DNA from: CBDFGQ01 sp965247295
GTDB taxonomy: Bacteria; Chloroflexota; Dehalococcoidia; Lucifugimonadales; JAGWBF01
Assembly: GCA_965247295.1 (NCBI GenBank)
Contig: CBDFGQ010000006.1
Coordinates: forward strand, 1 to 64,000
Length of the DNA: 64,000 nucleotides
Direction: 5' to 3'
Made by a program: the position numbers and the translations under genes. Below are positions 57,184 through 64,000 of the stretch, piece after piece. Numbering within the stretch: position 1 is the stretch's first letter; every line of letters starts with the position of its first letter. The notes beneath the pieces are model-generated. The model did no database searches and was not told where the DNA came from. It saw only the letters and a program-made list of their open reading frames with translations.

Positions 57184-57270
57184 TGTCATTCTGAGCGAAG
57201 TGAAGAATCTGGTGGGGGGAGGTTGGCCCCTCCTTTCGGATTCTTCGTAGCTTCACTCCCCAGAATGACA
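57184..57270. repeat. Palindromic interspersed repeat (MITE/REP-like)
   Basis: The left arm begins TGTCATTCTGAGCGAAGTGA and ends with AGAATC. The right arm reads GGATTCTTCGTAGCTTCACT then CCAGAATGACA, so the ends are imperfect inverted repeats of about 27-33 nt around a GC-rich middle. This TCATTCTGAGCGAAG type is widely repeated in environmental bacterial genomes (from memory). There is no gene inside. Confidence 0.7.
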
Positions 57271-57344
57271 GGGCATCAGAGGCATACCGGCGCGATACCG
57301 GTACGCCCCCCCTTGGCGACCGGGATTGAAATTCAGGCAAGACA

Positions 57345-57533
57345 ATGGCGATAACCGAGTACACGTGTATGGCCTGCCGGCACTGCTTTCCCTGGTTCAG
57401 CAGCGACGGCGCCCATCCTATTTGCCCGCGATGTGGCGGCGCCCAGCTTAAGGCCAATCCGTGGCTCCTACTCTCGCCCGATGCCGATGGCCTCACCGAC
57501 GAAGACCACTTCGAGGCCCTGCTGGCCGTCTGA
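57345..57533 (+). CDS. Small zinc-ribbon protein
   Basis: This 62-residue protein has two CxxC pairs: EYTCMACRHCFPWF and HPICPRCGGAQL. They form a rubredoxin/FmdB-like zinc ribbon, followed by an acidic tail (SPDADGLTDEDHFEALLAV). The ribosome site is weak (AGG 7 nt before the ATG). The compact cysteine spacing and clean stop support a real gene. It may be a metal chaperone or a regulator; function is unknown. Confidence 0.6.
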   Translation: MAITEYTCMACRHCFPWFSSDGAHPICPRCGGAQLKANPWLLLSPDADGLTDEDHFEALLAV

Positions 57534-57607
57534 GGGGACGGCTGCTCCCCGTGAGGGGGCCTCACCCAACTGCCATGAAGCGGAGGTGGCGAGCCTGGTC
57601 CCGGGGC

Positions 57608-57922
57608 TCAGGCGCCACCGAGGGCCCTGATAAAGTTCTGGGACGCGACCACCGTTGCCTGGCGCGGGAACACTTTTTGGGTAAGCACCCGGTGGACCTC
57701 CTCGTCTCCGTCGGCGCAGCAGTCAGCAAGGACCACCAGCTCATAGTCGGCGTCGGCGGCCCGGCGGACGGTTGACAGCACTACCCCGCTGGAGTTCCCC
57801 ACCCTGGACCTGAGGGCGGCATAGGCGGAACTCAGGTCAACGATGCTATTGTCCGGCTGAACGCCACCAATGCGGGTGATCCTGCCCACGGGGGTCTGCA
57901 CCTGAAAGGACGCCAGTTTCAT
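57608..57922 (-). pseudogene. Chimeric ORF: FAH N-terminus joined to an isochorismatase-like C-terminus
   Basis: From the ATG at 57922 the first ~40 residues (KLASFQVQTPVGRITRIGGV, QPDNSIVDLSSAYAAL) are the start of a fumarylacetoacetate hydrolase-family protein. From about 57795 the sequence changes to SGVVLSTVRRAADADYELVV and CADGDEEVHRVLTQKVFPRQ, the last third of a cysteine hydrolase (isochorismatase type). Neither catalytic domain is complete, so the product is unlikely to be an enzyme. The joint may reflect a deletion fusing two genes, or a misassembly. Confidence 0.65.
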
Positions 57923-58073
57923 GCCTCCACCTCCGCTGCCAACGACTGGCACTGCCGCAGGTTTAGACGCAGGAACGTGGCCTCCGGCATGGCTGAGGGT
58001 GCCGCAATCGTAACTACAAGGGTGGGACTAGGGAGATTCTTCTACGGGACACAGTGCAGTCATGGAGGAGGTT

Positions 58074-58502
58074 TCATACTTGCACCACCGCGCTGGCCGT
58101 GCCCGCTGCGGTTACGTCACCGTTCTGGTTGTGGCACCACACCTCCACAACGACACGAGCACCGGCGCCCTCCTCCACCATGTCGGTCACCCGGCCGCCT
58201 ACGGTGATGGTGTCGCCACCCCTCACCGGGCGGAGGAACTTCAGGTTCAGCACCCCCGTACGGTGGAACGCGTCGGGTCCGAGGGCGGACCGGAGGACCT
58301 GGGAGACGTACGCCAAGGACATCCGGCCCGAGGCGACGGGATAGGTGGTCCCCAACCGGCGCGCGGCAACATCCGGGTCGGTGTGGATGTTGGCCCCGTG
58401 AAGGATGCCGCAGCCTTCAAACAGGTCGATCTTTTCCTGGGTCACCTGCTTGGAAACCGAAGGAAGCTCCTGTCCTATCTCTAATGCCCTTGTTGATGCC
58501 AT
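58074..58502 (-). CDS. MaoC-like dehydratase
   Basis: This 142-residue hotdog protein starts at an ATG overlapping the upstream gene by 22 nt. SVSKQVTQEKIDLFEGCGIL, HTDPDVAARRLGTTYPVASG (Asp and His region of the R-hydratase motif), FLRPVRGGDTITVGGRVTDM and VVVEVWCHNQNGDVTAAGTA fit the MaoC family. With the upstream protein it likely forms a heteromeric two-domain enoyl-CoA hydratase, as MaoC N- and C-terminal domains are often split. Confidence 0.85.
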   Translation of the reverse strand: MASTRALEIGQELPSVSKQVTQEKIDLFEGCGILHGANIHTDPDVAARRLGTTYPVASGRMSLAYVSQVLRSALGPDAFHRTGVLNLKFLRPVRGGDTITVGGRVTDMVEEGAGARVVVEVWCHNQNGDVTAAGTASAVVQV

Positions 58503-58912
58503 TTTTTACCCAGCTCGTCGGGCTTTTTCAGCTGGTAGGTCCGCGTCTTCTCCAGAAGGCGTCCGTCCTCATCCACCGCCGTGGCCTCTATGACCAGATA
58601 GGGCTTGTCCCGACGCCAATACTTGTCGGCCACGCGGCCCGTGACCCTGATGACCTTGCCGGGTACGGGCGGGTTGAAGAACTCCACCTCGTTCCCCGCG
58701 TTCACCGTGCCCGTTTGGTCATCGTAGACCATCTGAAAGGCAGTGGCGTCGTGCTTTACGGCCAGGGTAGGGAAGGCTGCCTCTGGGTCCTCCACCGAAC
58801 ACCTGAACCGGTCCAGCATCTCCTGGGTGAACAGGTACTCGTAGGAGCCCAGCTCCTCGCCCACCTTGGCCTCCTCGTAGTCGAACAGCTTTCGGCCCGG
58901 CTCGGGCATGTA
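58481..58912 (-). CDS. MaoC N-terminal-domain (FAS1-type dehydratase) protein
   Basis: The ATG at 58912 follows GGAGG; the in-frame ATG at 58963 is less likely. The 143-residue product resembles the N-terminal dehydratase domain: LFTQEMLDRFRCSVEDPEAA, MVYDDQTGTVNAGNEVEFFN and PVPGKVIRVTGRVADKYWRR. The catalytic Asp/His are not obvious, as expected for the structural half. The downstream gene encodes the MaoC-like half, so together they probably hydrate an enoyl-CoA. Confidence 0.82.
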   Translation of the reverse strand, partial: YMPEPGRKLFDYEEAKVGEELGSYEYLFTQEMLDRFRCSVEDPEAAFPTLAVKHDATAFQMVYDDQTGTVNAGNEVEFFNPPVPGKVIRVTGRVADKYWRRDKPYLVIEATAVDEDGRLLEKTRTYQLKKPDELGKKWHQQGH

Positions 58913-59074
58913 ACCACCTCCGCTGAGGTGCACTCTTGCACGGGAGATTATCCCTTTTAGCACACCCGAGGAAGGGAGTCAATGGGATGGACCCGTACCG
59001 TTCAGCTCCAGGAATTTCCATGATAGAATGAGGCAATCGTGCCGCGTCGGGTATAGCACCACCAGGAGACATCG

Positions 59075-59608
59075 GTGATCCGCGGTTTTGAAGGGAAGAG
59101 TCCCAGGATTCACCCCACGGCCTTTATCAGCGAGGCCTGCTATATCGTTGGGCACGTTGAGATAGGGGAGAACTCCAGCGTCTGGCCCGGAGCGGTGATC
59201 CGCGGCGACTTTGGACGGATAACGGTGGGCAGGAACTCGGTGATTCAGGACACCTGCGTGCTCCACACCGACGACTACCTGGATTTGGGTGACAACGTGC
59301 TGGTCACCCATGGAGCCGTCATCCACGGCCACCGGGTGGGGAACAACGTGTTAATAGGGGTCAACGCGGCCATTCTGGAGGGAGTGGAGATCGGCGACTA
59401 CTGCCTCATAGCCGCGGGTGCCGTGGTGCTGCCCAACGCCCGAATACCCGACGGGTCCCTGGTGGCGGGGGTGCCGGGGCAGGTCCGGCCACTCAGCGAG
59501 GCGAACCGCAGGCGACTGGAAACGCCGACAGCCAACTACCTCCGCAACGCTCAGGCCCACAAGCGAGCGGGCCACGGCCTCGAAGTGCCCGGACCTCCAG
59601 GAGACTGA
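59075..59608 (+). CDS. Gamma-class carbonic anhydrase-like hexapeptide protein
   Basis: A GTG start at 59075 (AGGAG upstream) gives 177 residues with left-handed beta-helix repeats. Key metal-ligand regions are DTCVLHTDDYLDLGDNVLVT and HGAVIHGHRVGNNVLIGVNA, preserving three His. SVWPGAVIRGDFGRITVGRN is the conserved Arg/Asp region of CamH/CaiE/PaaY proteins. It may be a carbonic anhydrase or a thioesterase-like PaaY; the His pattern alone cannot decide. The next gene starts 46 nt downstream. Confidence 0.88.
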   Translation: MIRGFEGKSPRIHPTAFISEACYIVGHVEIGENSSVWPGAVIRGDFGRITVGRNSVIQDTCVLHTDDYLDLGDNVLVTHGAVIHGHRVGNNVLIGVNAAILEGVEIGDYCLIAAGAVVLPNARIPDGSLVAGVPGQVRPLSEANRRRLETPTANYLRNAQAHKRAGHGLEVPGPPGD

Positions 59609-59653
59609 GCCTCAACCCGTAGGGAAATTTCGAGTATCAGGAGTCACTCGACC

Positions 59654-59938
59654 GTGCCGCCTTTGCTCTCCCAGGAGGAAATAGCCGCCAAGCTGAAGGA
59701 GCTCCACGGCTGGCGGCATGACGAGCGCTACCTAGTCCGGGAATTCTCCTTCCCCTCCTTCGGGGACGCCATGGACTTCATCAACCGGGTAGCCGAGGTG
59801 GCCGAGGAGATCAACCACCACCCGGACATCTCTGTGAGCTACACCCAGGTTACCCTCTCCGTCACCACCCACAGCGAGGGGGGAATCACCCGCCGCGACT
59901 TCCGCCTGTTAGGCAGAATTGACGGACTTGCCACCTAA
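59654..59938 (+). CDS. 4a-hydroxytetrahydrobiopterin dehydratase (pterin dehydratase)
   Basis: This 94-residue protein starts at a GTG. LSQEEIAAKLKELHGWRHDE, REFSFPSFGDAMDFINRVAE, the hallmark VAEEINHHPDISVSYTQVTL (active-site His pair in HHPD) and THSEGGITRRDFRLLGRIDG match PCD/DCoH. It dehydrates 4a-hydroxytetrahydrobiopterin, recycling the cofactor of aromatic amino acid hydroxylases, or aids molybdopterin-related pterin metabolism. No hydroxylase gene is present here. Confidence 0.93.
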   Translation: MPPLLSQEEIAAKLKELHGWRHDERYLVREFSFPSFGDAMDFINRVAEVAEEINHHPDISVSYTQVTLSVTTHSEGGITRRDFRLLGRIDGLAT

Positions 59939-59956
59939 GAAGTCAACCCAGTTTCC

Positions 59957-60256
59957 CTATCTTCGGCCGTTGGCGAGGGCCCCCCACGAGACCACGAGGA
60001 AGGGCACGCAGTAGGTCAGGGGTATCTTCCAATATAGCTGCGAATCCCAGGAGCCGGTGAGGACTATGTTCCCCTGGTTGAGGAGGGCCAGGACGGTCCC
60101 CACCGCCAGGGCAGTGACCAGGGACCTCTTCAACATGGGCCAGTGAAGGAGGGCGCAGTACAGGCACTTGGAGGCCTCGCCCTGGGACGTCTTGAAGGTG
60201 AAGGTGAGGCCCTGGCGGAGACTGGAGTCACAACGGGCGCACACGGAGACCGTCAT
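59957..60256 (-). CDS. NrtS-like small membrane protein with N-terminal zinc ribbon
   Basis: The ATG at 60256 gives 99 residues. The first 35 have VSVCARCDSSLRQG and ASKCLYCALL, two CxxC pairs forming a putative zinc ribbon. The rest has two membrane helices (RSLVTALAVGTVLALLNQGN, KIPLTYCVPFLVVSWGALAN). The second part resembles NrtS, a small nitrate/nitrite transport-related protein, where TALxVGTxLxLxNQG and WKIPLTYxVPF recur. Recognition is from memory. Function in nitrate movement is inferred; a zinc ribbon on NrtS is unusual. Confidence 0.6.
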   Translation of the reverse strand: MTVSVCARCDSSLRQGLTFTFKTSQGEASKCLYCALLHWPMLKRSLVTALAVGTVLALLNQGNIVLTGSWDSQLYWKIPLTYCVPFLVVSWGALANGRR

Positions 60257-60355
60257 GGAAACGCTTCCCAGCTCATCGGACTTTCTCGTGCCCACGGCTA
60301 CGCCCATCCCAGGGACGTGAACCCGAGATGACTGTCGATCGGCCGGGAGGCAGGG

Positions 60356-61219
60356 CTACCGTGCCCGGCTTACGGCCTCGGTCAAGGCCCGCCTGGTGAA
60401 CACCTGTGTCAGGTGGGCCCGGAACTCGCTGGAAGCGTGGATATCCCCCAGGAAATCAATGCCGTGGGAGGCCTGCTGGGCAGCCTGGTTCAGGTTATCC
60501 TCCGTAGGCTCCTTTCCCTCCAGGGCCCTCTCTACCTCCCCGGCCCTGGTGGGCTTGGCGCCGGCTCCGGTTATGCCGACTCTCACCCGCTGGCACCTCC
60601 CACCACTAAGGGTCACGATGGCCGCAATGCCTACGATGGCGAAGTGAGAGGCTTTGTTCGCGAACTTCTTGTAGGAGCTCCCGGTACCCGCCGGCAGGGC
60701 CGGAAGGCGCACCTCCGTAAGGATTTCGTTTTCCCGTAGGGCCGTCGTCAGGAGGTCCACAAAGAAGTCGCCGGCCTCTATGGTACGCTGCCCGCCGGAG
60801 CTTGCCGACCTTATCTGTCCCTCCAGGGCCAACGCGACGGCAGGCAGGTCCGCGGCGGGGTCGGCGTGGGCCAGGGAGCCACCGATGGTGCCCTTATTGC
60901 GCACCTGCAGATCGGCCACCTGGGACACGGCCTCGACCAATACGGGGTACCTATTCCGTATCGCCTGCGAGCTTTCCAGCTGATAATAGGTGGTCATGGC
61001 GCCGATGGCCATCCCTCCGTCCTGCTCCCGTATGTAGGAGAGGTCAGAGATCCTTCCTAGGTCGATCAGATGCCTGACCTCGGTCTGCCTGAGCTTCATC
61101 ATGGGGACAAGGCTGTGGCCGCCCGCCAGCACCTTGGCACCGCCACCGTGCCGGTCCAACAGGGTCTGGGCCTCGGCAAGGCTGGTGGGGGCAGAGTACT
61201 CGAAGGCACTGGGTATCAT
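60356..61219 (-). CDS. CoxM-type FAD subunit of a molybdenum hydroxylase
   Basis: This 287-residue FAD-binding molybdopterin dehydrogenase begins SAFEYSAPTSLAEAQTLLDR. KVLAGGHSLVPMMKLRQTEV, a GGHSL motif for FAD pyrophosphate, NKGTIGGSLAHADPAADLPA for the second FAD motif, and a C-terminal CO_deh_flav_C domain (ILTEVRLPALPAGTGSSYKK, FLGDIHASSEFRAHLTQVF) follow. GGAGG precedes the ATG. It would pass electrons from the 2Fe-2S subunit to the acceptor. The catalytic CoxL partner is absent from this window, so the enzyme's substrate is unknown. Confidence 0.93.
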   Translation of the reverse strand: MIPSAFEYSAPTSLAEAQTLLDRHGGGAKVLAGGHSLVPMMKLRQTEVRHLIDLGRISDLSYIREQDGGMAIGAMTTYYQLESSQAIRNRYPVLVEAVSQVADLQVRNKGTIGGSLAHADPAADLPAVALALEGQIRSASSGGQRTIEAGDFFVDLLTTALRENEILTEVRLPALPAGTGSSYKKFANKASHFAIVGIAAIVTLSGGRCQRVRVGITGAGAKPTRAGEVERALEGKEPTEDNLNQAAQQASHGIDFLGDIHASSEFRAHLTQVFTRRALTEAVSRAR

Positions 61220-61239
61220 GCTGCGACCTCCTTATCCTG

Positions 61240-61327
61240 CGTCCTGCCTCTCCCGGGGCCAGGGAGTGCAGGAGAGGGGCAATTAGCCCACATCCCCGCC
61301 GTCCCCCATCCGAAGGCAGGGAGAGGG
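61240..61327. repeat. GC-rich inverted-repeat patch between the CoxM and CoxS genes
   Basis: The 108-bp gap between the two genes contains GCCTCTCCC...GGAGAGGGG and a nearby GGCAGGGAGAGGG. These resemble the CCCCTCTCC/GGAGAGGGG palindrome found inside the oxidoreductase gene at 35093. Imperfect, so the relationship is tentative. Confidence 0.35.
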
Positions 61328-61789
61328 CTATTTCTTTCGGGCGGCGTACTGGATGGCCTTGACTATGTTGTGGTAACCGGTGCAGCGGCAGTAGTTTCCC
61401 GCAAGGCCCCGGCGTATCTCTTCCTCGTTGGGGTTGGGGTTGCGCTCCAGTATCTGGTGAGCCGTCATTATCATGCCGGGGGTGCAGAAGCCGCACTGAA
61501 GCCCGTGCTCCTCCCAAAAGCCCTCTTGCAAGGCGTGAAGCTGCCCGTCTTTGGCCAGGCCCTCGATGGTGAGAATCTGGGCCCCGTCGGCCTGAACGGC
61601 GAACAATGTGCATGACTTGACGGCGAGGCCGTTCACGTGAACGGTACAGGCACCGCACTGGCTGGTGTCGCAGCCTACATGGGTACCGGTGAGACCCAGT
61701 ACGTCCCGCAGGTAGTGGACCAGGAGAAGACGGGGTTCCACATCGTTGGAGTACCTGGTCCCATTGACGGTTACGCTGATACTGGCCAT
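61328..61789 (-). CDS. CoxS-type 2Fe-2S subunit of a molybdenum hydroxylase
   Basis: The ATG at 61789 lies 7 nt after GGAGG; the GTG at 61798 overlaps it. The 153-residue product has the plant-type 2Fe-2S motif in HVGCDTSQCGACTVHVNGLA and a Cys in VKSCTLFA. The second cluster ligands are in HGLQCGFCTPGMIMTAHQIL and GNYCRCTGYHNIVKAIQYAA. It moves electrons from the molybdenum centre to the CoxM flavin. The operon order is S then M, with no L subunit visible. Confidence 0.95.
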   Translation of the reverse strand: MASISVTVNGTRYSNDVEPRLLLVHYLRDVLGLTGTHVGCDTSQCGACTVHVNGLAVKSCTLFAVQADGAQILTIEGLAKDGQLHALQEGFWEEHGLQCGFCTPGMIMTAHQILERNPNPNEEEIRRGLAGNYCRCTGYHNIVKAIQYAARKK

Positions 61790-61900
61790 GGGCCCCACCT
61801 CCGTCGTAATATCCAGCCGGTACGCGTCGATCGGAACACCGGGATTTTACTTCAGCCCAGGAGGCGTGTCAATTGCAGATAGGGTGCCGTCTCCCCGGCC

Positions 61901-62978
61901 TTAATCTACGGCAGACACAAGCCGAACGATCTCGTCCCCCACCTGGGAAGTGGTAGCGCTGCCGCCCAGGTCGGGAGTCCTAACGCGCCCCTCCCGGAGG
62001 TTCCGCTCCACAGCCCCATTGATCTTTTGGGCCGCGGCGCCCTCGCCCAGGTGATCCAACATCATGCCGGCGGCAAGGATCGCTCCCAGGGGATTTGCGA
62101 CCCCTTTCCCGGCGATATCGAAGGCCGCCCCGTGTACCGGCTCGAACATGGAGGGGTATAGCCCGTCCGGGTTGATGTTGGCGCTGGGGGCCAGGCCCAT
62201 GCTGCCCGTGATGATGGCGCCGATATCGGTGAGGATGTCCGCGAACAGATTCGACGCCACGACCACGTCGAACTGCTGAGGCTGGCGAATGAAGTCCATG
62301 CAGGCCCGGTCCACAAGCAGCGACTCGGTAGTTATATCTGGGTACCGGACCGCCACCTCCTGGAAGACCCTGTCCCAGAAGACCATCCCGTAAGCCATCG
62401 CATTGGACTTGGTCACCGAGGTCACCTTACGCATCTTGCCCCGTTTTCGGGCGTACTCAAAGGCCGCACGGATAATCCGCTCCGTGCCCCGGCGAGTGTG
62501 GACGCTGGTCTGGAGGGCCACTTCATCGGCCGTTCCCGTGTACAGGAAGCCTCCCACGTTGGCGTACTCCCCTTCGGCGTTCTCCCGGAAGACCACCATG
62601 TCTATCTCCCCCGCGCCCACGCCGGCCAGGGGTGACCGCACGCCCTCGTAGAGATAGGAGGGTCTTACGCAGACGCCCTGGTCGAAGCCACGACGTATGG
62701 GGAGGATAAGGCCGTTGAGGGTGATGTGGTCCGGTATGTCCGGGGCTCCCACCGCGCCAAAGAGAATGGCGTCGTGGGGCCGCAGCCGTTCCAGCCCCTC
62801 CTCGGGCATCATCCTCCCGGTCTCCCGGTAGAAGCCGGAGCCCCAGGGGAAACGGCTGTACTGAAAGTGCAACGCCACATCCAGCGACGCCACCGCGTCC
62901 AGCACCTATCCCGGCCTCCTCCAGTACCTCCGGCCCCACTCCATCGCCGGGAACGAGGGCCACGTCATAGGAAGCCAT
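61901..62978 (-). pseudogene. Tartrate/isocitrate/isopropylmalate dehydrogenase family enzyme, frameshifted near its N-terminus
   Basis: The start at 62978 (ATG) opens MASYDVALVPGDGVGPEVLEEAG, the family's N-terminal GDGxGPE motif, but the phase changes near 62905-62910. The other phase then gives VLDAVASLDVALHFQYSRFP and the remainder: ILFGAVGAPDIPDHITLNGL, QGVCVRPSYLYEGVRSPLAG, NAEGEYANVGGFLYTG, KSNAMAYGMVFWDRVFQEVA, DIGAIITGSMGLAPSANINP and FEPVHGAAFDIAGKGVANPL. Metal- and NAD-binding sites are intact. One extra base explains the break. It oxidises a 2-hydroxy dicarboxylate such as tartrate or D-malate. Confidence 0.85.
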
Positions 62979-63021
62979 ATTTGGCACCTGCCCTTTCTTG
63001 ATTCCTCAAGCTGAACTCTGC

Positions 63022-63495
63022 CTAGACAATCATAAGCTCCAGGGTCATGCCGTTGGGGTCCTTGATGTACACCGAGTCGCCGATACGGCGATAGGGAACA
63101 CTCCGCCGCTTGAGGCGCACCTCGGTCTCCTGGAACACCTGCCGGGACACTGGGATGGCCACGTGCATCACGCCGCCCACGCCTTCCGGGGCGGGCACCT
63201 TGAGACGCTCCACGTGGGGAAAGTCGAAGAAGGCCAGGCTCACTCCGGCCCCGATATCCACGATCATGTGGGTGGACCGGGGTTCATCCCGGTTGTCCGT
63301 TACCCCGGTCACCGGCATGCCCATCACGTTGATGTAGAACTCGGCCGTGGCCTCCAGGTCCAGTGCGAATACCGCCAGGTGATTTATTCCCTGGCTTGGT
63401 CCTTCCTTGGGGCCCGTCCCCACCACGCCTTGAAGCCTCTGGCGCAACTGTGAGATACGCTCATCCAGGCTCTGCTCCGGGCTGTTAGCCGTCAC
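63022..63495 (-). CDS. Glyoxalase/VOC superfamily protein
   Basis: This 157-residue protein has a charged N-terminal helix (LDERISQLRQRLQGVVG), then one VOC module. QGINHLAVFALDLEATAEFY, MGMPVTGVTDNRDEPRSTHM, ADIGAGVSLAFFDFP-type strands, GGVMHVAIPVSRQVFQETEV and SVYIKDPNGMTLELM are present. HLAVF, MHVAI and the Glu in LELM are typical metal-ligand positions. Such enzymes are dioxygenases, isomerases or lyases; the substrate is unknown. It is upstream of the dehydrogenase gene, and a TTGACA promoter precedes it. Confidence 0.85.
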   Translation of the reverse strand: MTANSPEQSLDERISQLRQRLQGVVGTGPKEGPSQGINHLAVFALDLEATAEFYINVMGMPVTGVTDNRDEPRSTHMIVDIGAGVSLAFFDFPHVERLKVPAPEGVGGVMHVAIPVSRQVFQETEVRLKRRSVPYRRIGDSVYIKDPNGMTLELMIV

Positions 63496-63542
63496 CTCGA
63501 CACCTCCGTAGCTCGCACACGTTAATCGCTAGCGCAGTACCT

Positions 63543-63572
63543 ACTGTACCGACCGACGATTACCCCTGTCAA
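63543..63572 (-). promoter_or_regulatory. Promoter of the VOC/dehydrogenase operon
   Basis: On the minus strand a perfect TTGACA (63572-63567) and TACAGT (63548-63543) are 18 nt apart. They lie 48 nt upstream of the VOC start. Confidence 0.6.
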
Positions 63573-63602
63573 CGAGGCACCTGGTAGATTGAGCGGGCAC
63601 GC

Positions 63603-63631
63603 TGGACTACCGCGGTATCTGCCCATATAAT
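63603..63631 (+). promoter_or_regulatory. Promoter of the 63666 Gfo/Idh gene
   Basis: TGGACT and a perfect TATAAT are 17 nt apart. The ATG at 63666 follows CAGGAG at a good distance. Confidence 0.65.
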
Positions 63632-63665
63632 CGAACCCAATGAGTTGAACGGCAGGAGTTGGGCT

Positions 63666-64000
63666 ATGAGTGACGGCGTCGTTCGCGTGGGCATCGTCGG
63701 CGCGGGCAACAACACCCAGATCAGGCACATCCCCGGCCTGCGAGAGGCGGCAGGTGTGGAGATAGTGAGCGTGTGCAACCGCAGCCGGGAGTCCAGCGAG
63801 CGGGTGGCGAGCCAGTTCGAGATCCCCAAGGTCTACGACAACTGGCTGGAGCTTGTGGAGGCCAAGGACACCGACGCCATCTGCATCGGCACCTGGCCCT
63901 ATATGCACTGTCCCGTTACCCTGGCTGCCCTGGAGAACGACAAGCACGTGCTCTGCGAGGCGCGCATGGCTACGAACGCTCAGGAGGCCCACGCCATGCT
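63666..64000 (+). CDS. Gfo/Idh/MocA family oxidoreductase, 5' part
   Basis: Only the first 111 residues are in the window. VRVGIVGAGNNTQIRHIPGL shows the GxGxxx dinucleotide motif (variant GAGNNTQ). VEIVSVCNRSRESSERVASQ, TDAICIGTWPYMHCPVTLAA and KHVLCEARMATNAQEAHAM continue the Rossmann fold. The usual EKP motif reads CEARMA here, so the catalytic Lys position is changed to Arg-Met. NAD(P)-dependent oxidation of sugars or inositols is the family role. Strong promoter upstream; the 3' end lies outside the window. Confidence 0.85.
   Translation, partial: MSDGVVRVGIVGAGNNTQIRHIPGLREAAGVEIVSVCNRSRESSERVASQFEIPKVYDNWLELVEAKDTDAICIGTWPYMHCPVTLAALENDKHVLCEARMATNAQEAHAM

Noticed and set aside
57098..57565. 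155-codon minus frame across the palindromic repeat
   Set aside because: It crosses the repeat and the antisense of the zinc-ribbon gene and shows no domain or ribosome site.
1..64000. CRISPR arrays, rRNA genes, riboswitches and prophage
   Set aside because: I looked for direct repeats with regular spacers, conserved rRNA segments, known aptamer cores and phage structural genes and found none.

Overview
The window looks like a chromosomal segment of a free-living, metabolically versatile bacterium. It is GC-rich by eye and uses many GTG and TTG starts. My best guess is the phylum Chloroflexota, probably a Dehalococcoidia/SAR202-like lineage. That rests on the gene mix: a GerW/DUF2953 locus, CaiB-type CoA transferase, MmgE/PrpD, MaoC-type enzymes, tandem NodB-like deacetylases, a giant GlcD/Fe-S oxidoreductase, a DUF6295-like protein and a possible bacterial ArlH fragment. 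No rRNA or marker tree is available, so this is inference.

Layout. Positions 1-4.2 kb hold a minus-strand envelope/polysaccharide operon (acyl carrier protein, SDR reductase, Gfo/Idh dehydrogenase, nucleotide-sugar dehydrogenase, an unknown gene, an RmlD-like reductase). Nearly every member is frameshifted or truncated. Positions 4.8-7.3 kb hold a complete IS5-type insertion sequence, flanked on both sides by genes that have lost their 5' ends. Positions 7.7-14.5 kb carry lepA and small catabolic enzymes (monooxygenase, PEP-mutase family lyase, dienelactone hydrolase, MFS transporter). Positions 15.0-16.7 kb form a compact ArsR-controlled module with AHSA1, ABM and SRPBCC proteins and two palindromes built on the same half-site. 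Positions 16.7-18.0 kb are a gerW locus. Positions 18.4-26.9 kb hold hydrolases, an aldolase, a CoA transferase, a zinc-ribbon fatty-acid desaturase, two deacetylases and an amidohydrolase. Positions 27.7-30.8 kb hold panD with two methyltransferases, two tRNAs, a DnaJ-domain protein and a B12-binding protein. Positions 31.0-34.2 kb encode two probable exported proteins, one with internal repeats and a dockerin-like end.

Positions 34.3-43.4 kb carry a 1000-residue FAD/Fe-S oxidoreductase, MmgE/PrpD, a Nudix hydrolase, a beta-hydroxyacid dehydrogenase and sucCD. Positions 43.4-49.6 kb are a housekeeping operon with a near-consensus promoter: pheS-pheT, an MNT/HEPN pair, moeA and a cysteine-containing protein. 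Positions 49.6-57.5 kb hold a 47-residue basic protein, an ABC-2 exporter, a hotdog protein, acyl-CoA ligase, RidA-like protein, an orphan histidine kinase with a CRP-like palindrome upstream, and a hydrolase that has lost its nucleophile. Positions 57.6-64 kb hold MaoC enzymes, gamma carbonic anhydrase, pterin dehydratase, an NrtS-like protein, CoxS/CoxM without CoxL, a frameshifted tartrate-dehydrogenase-type gene, a VOC protein and the start of a Gfo/Idh gene.

Two themes run through the segment. First, several genes end abruptly at junctions with unrelated genes or carry single-base frameshifts. This means real genome decay, or assembly and indel error, and reads would tell which. Second, several promoters lie only 0-6 nt before the start codon, which suggests leaderless transcripts. 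I found no CRISPR array, rRNA, prophage or large defence island. The most interesting biology is the ArsR module, the zinc-ribbon fusions, the MNT/HEPN pair inside a translation/molybdopterin operon, the repeat-rich exported protein, and the possible archaellum ATPase remnant.
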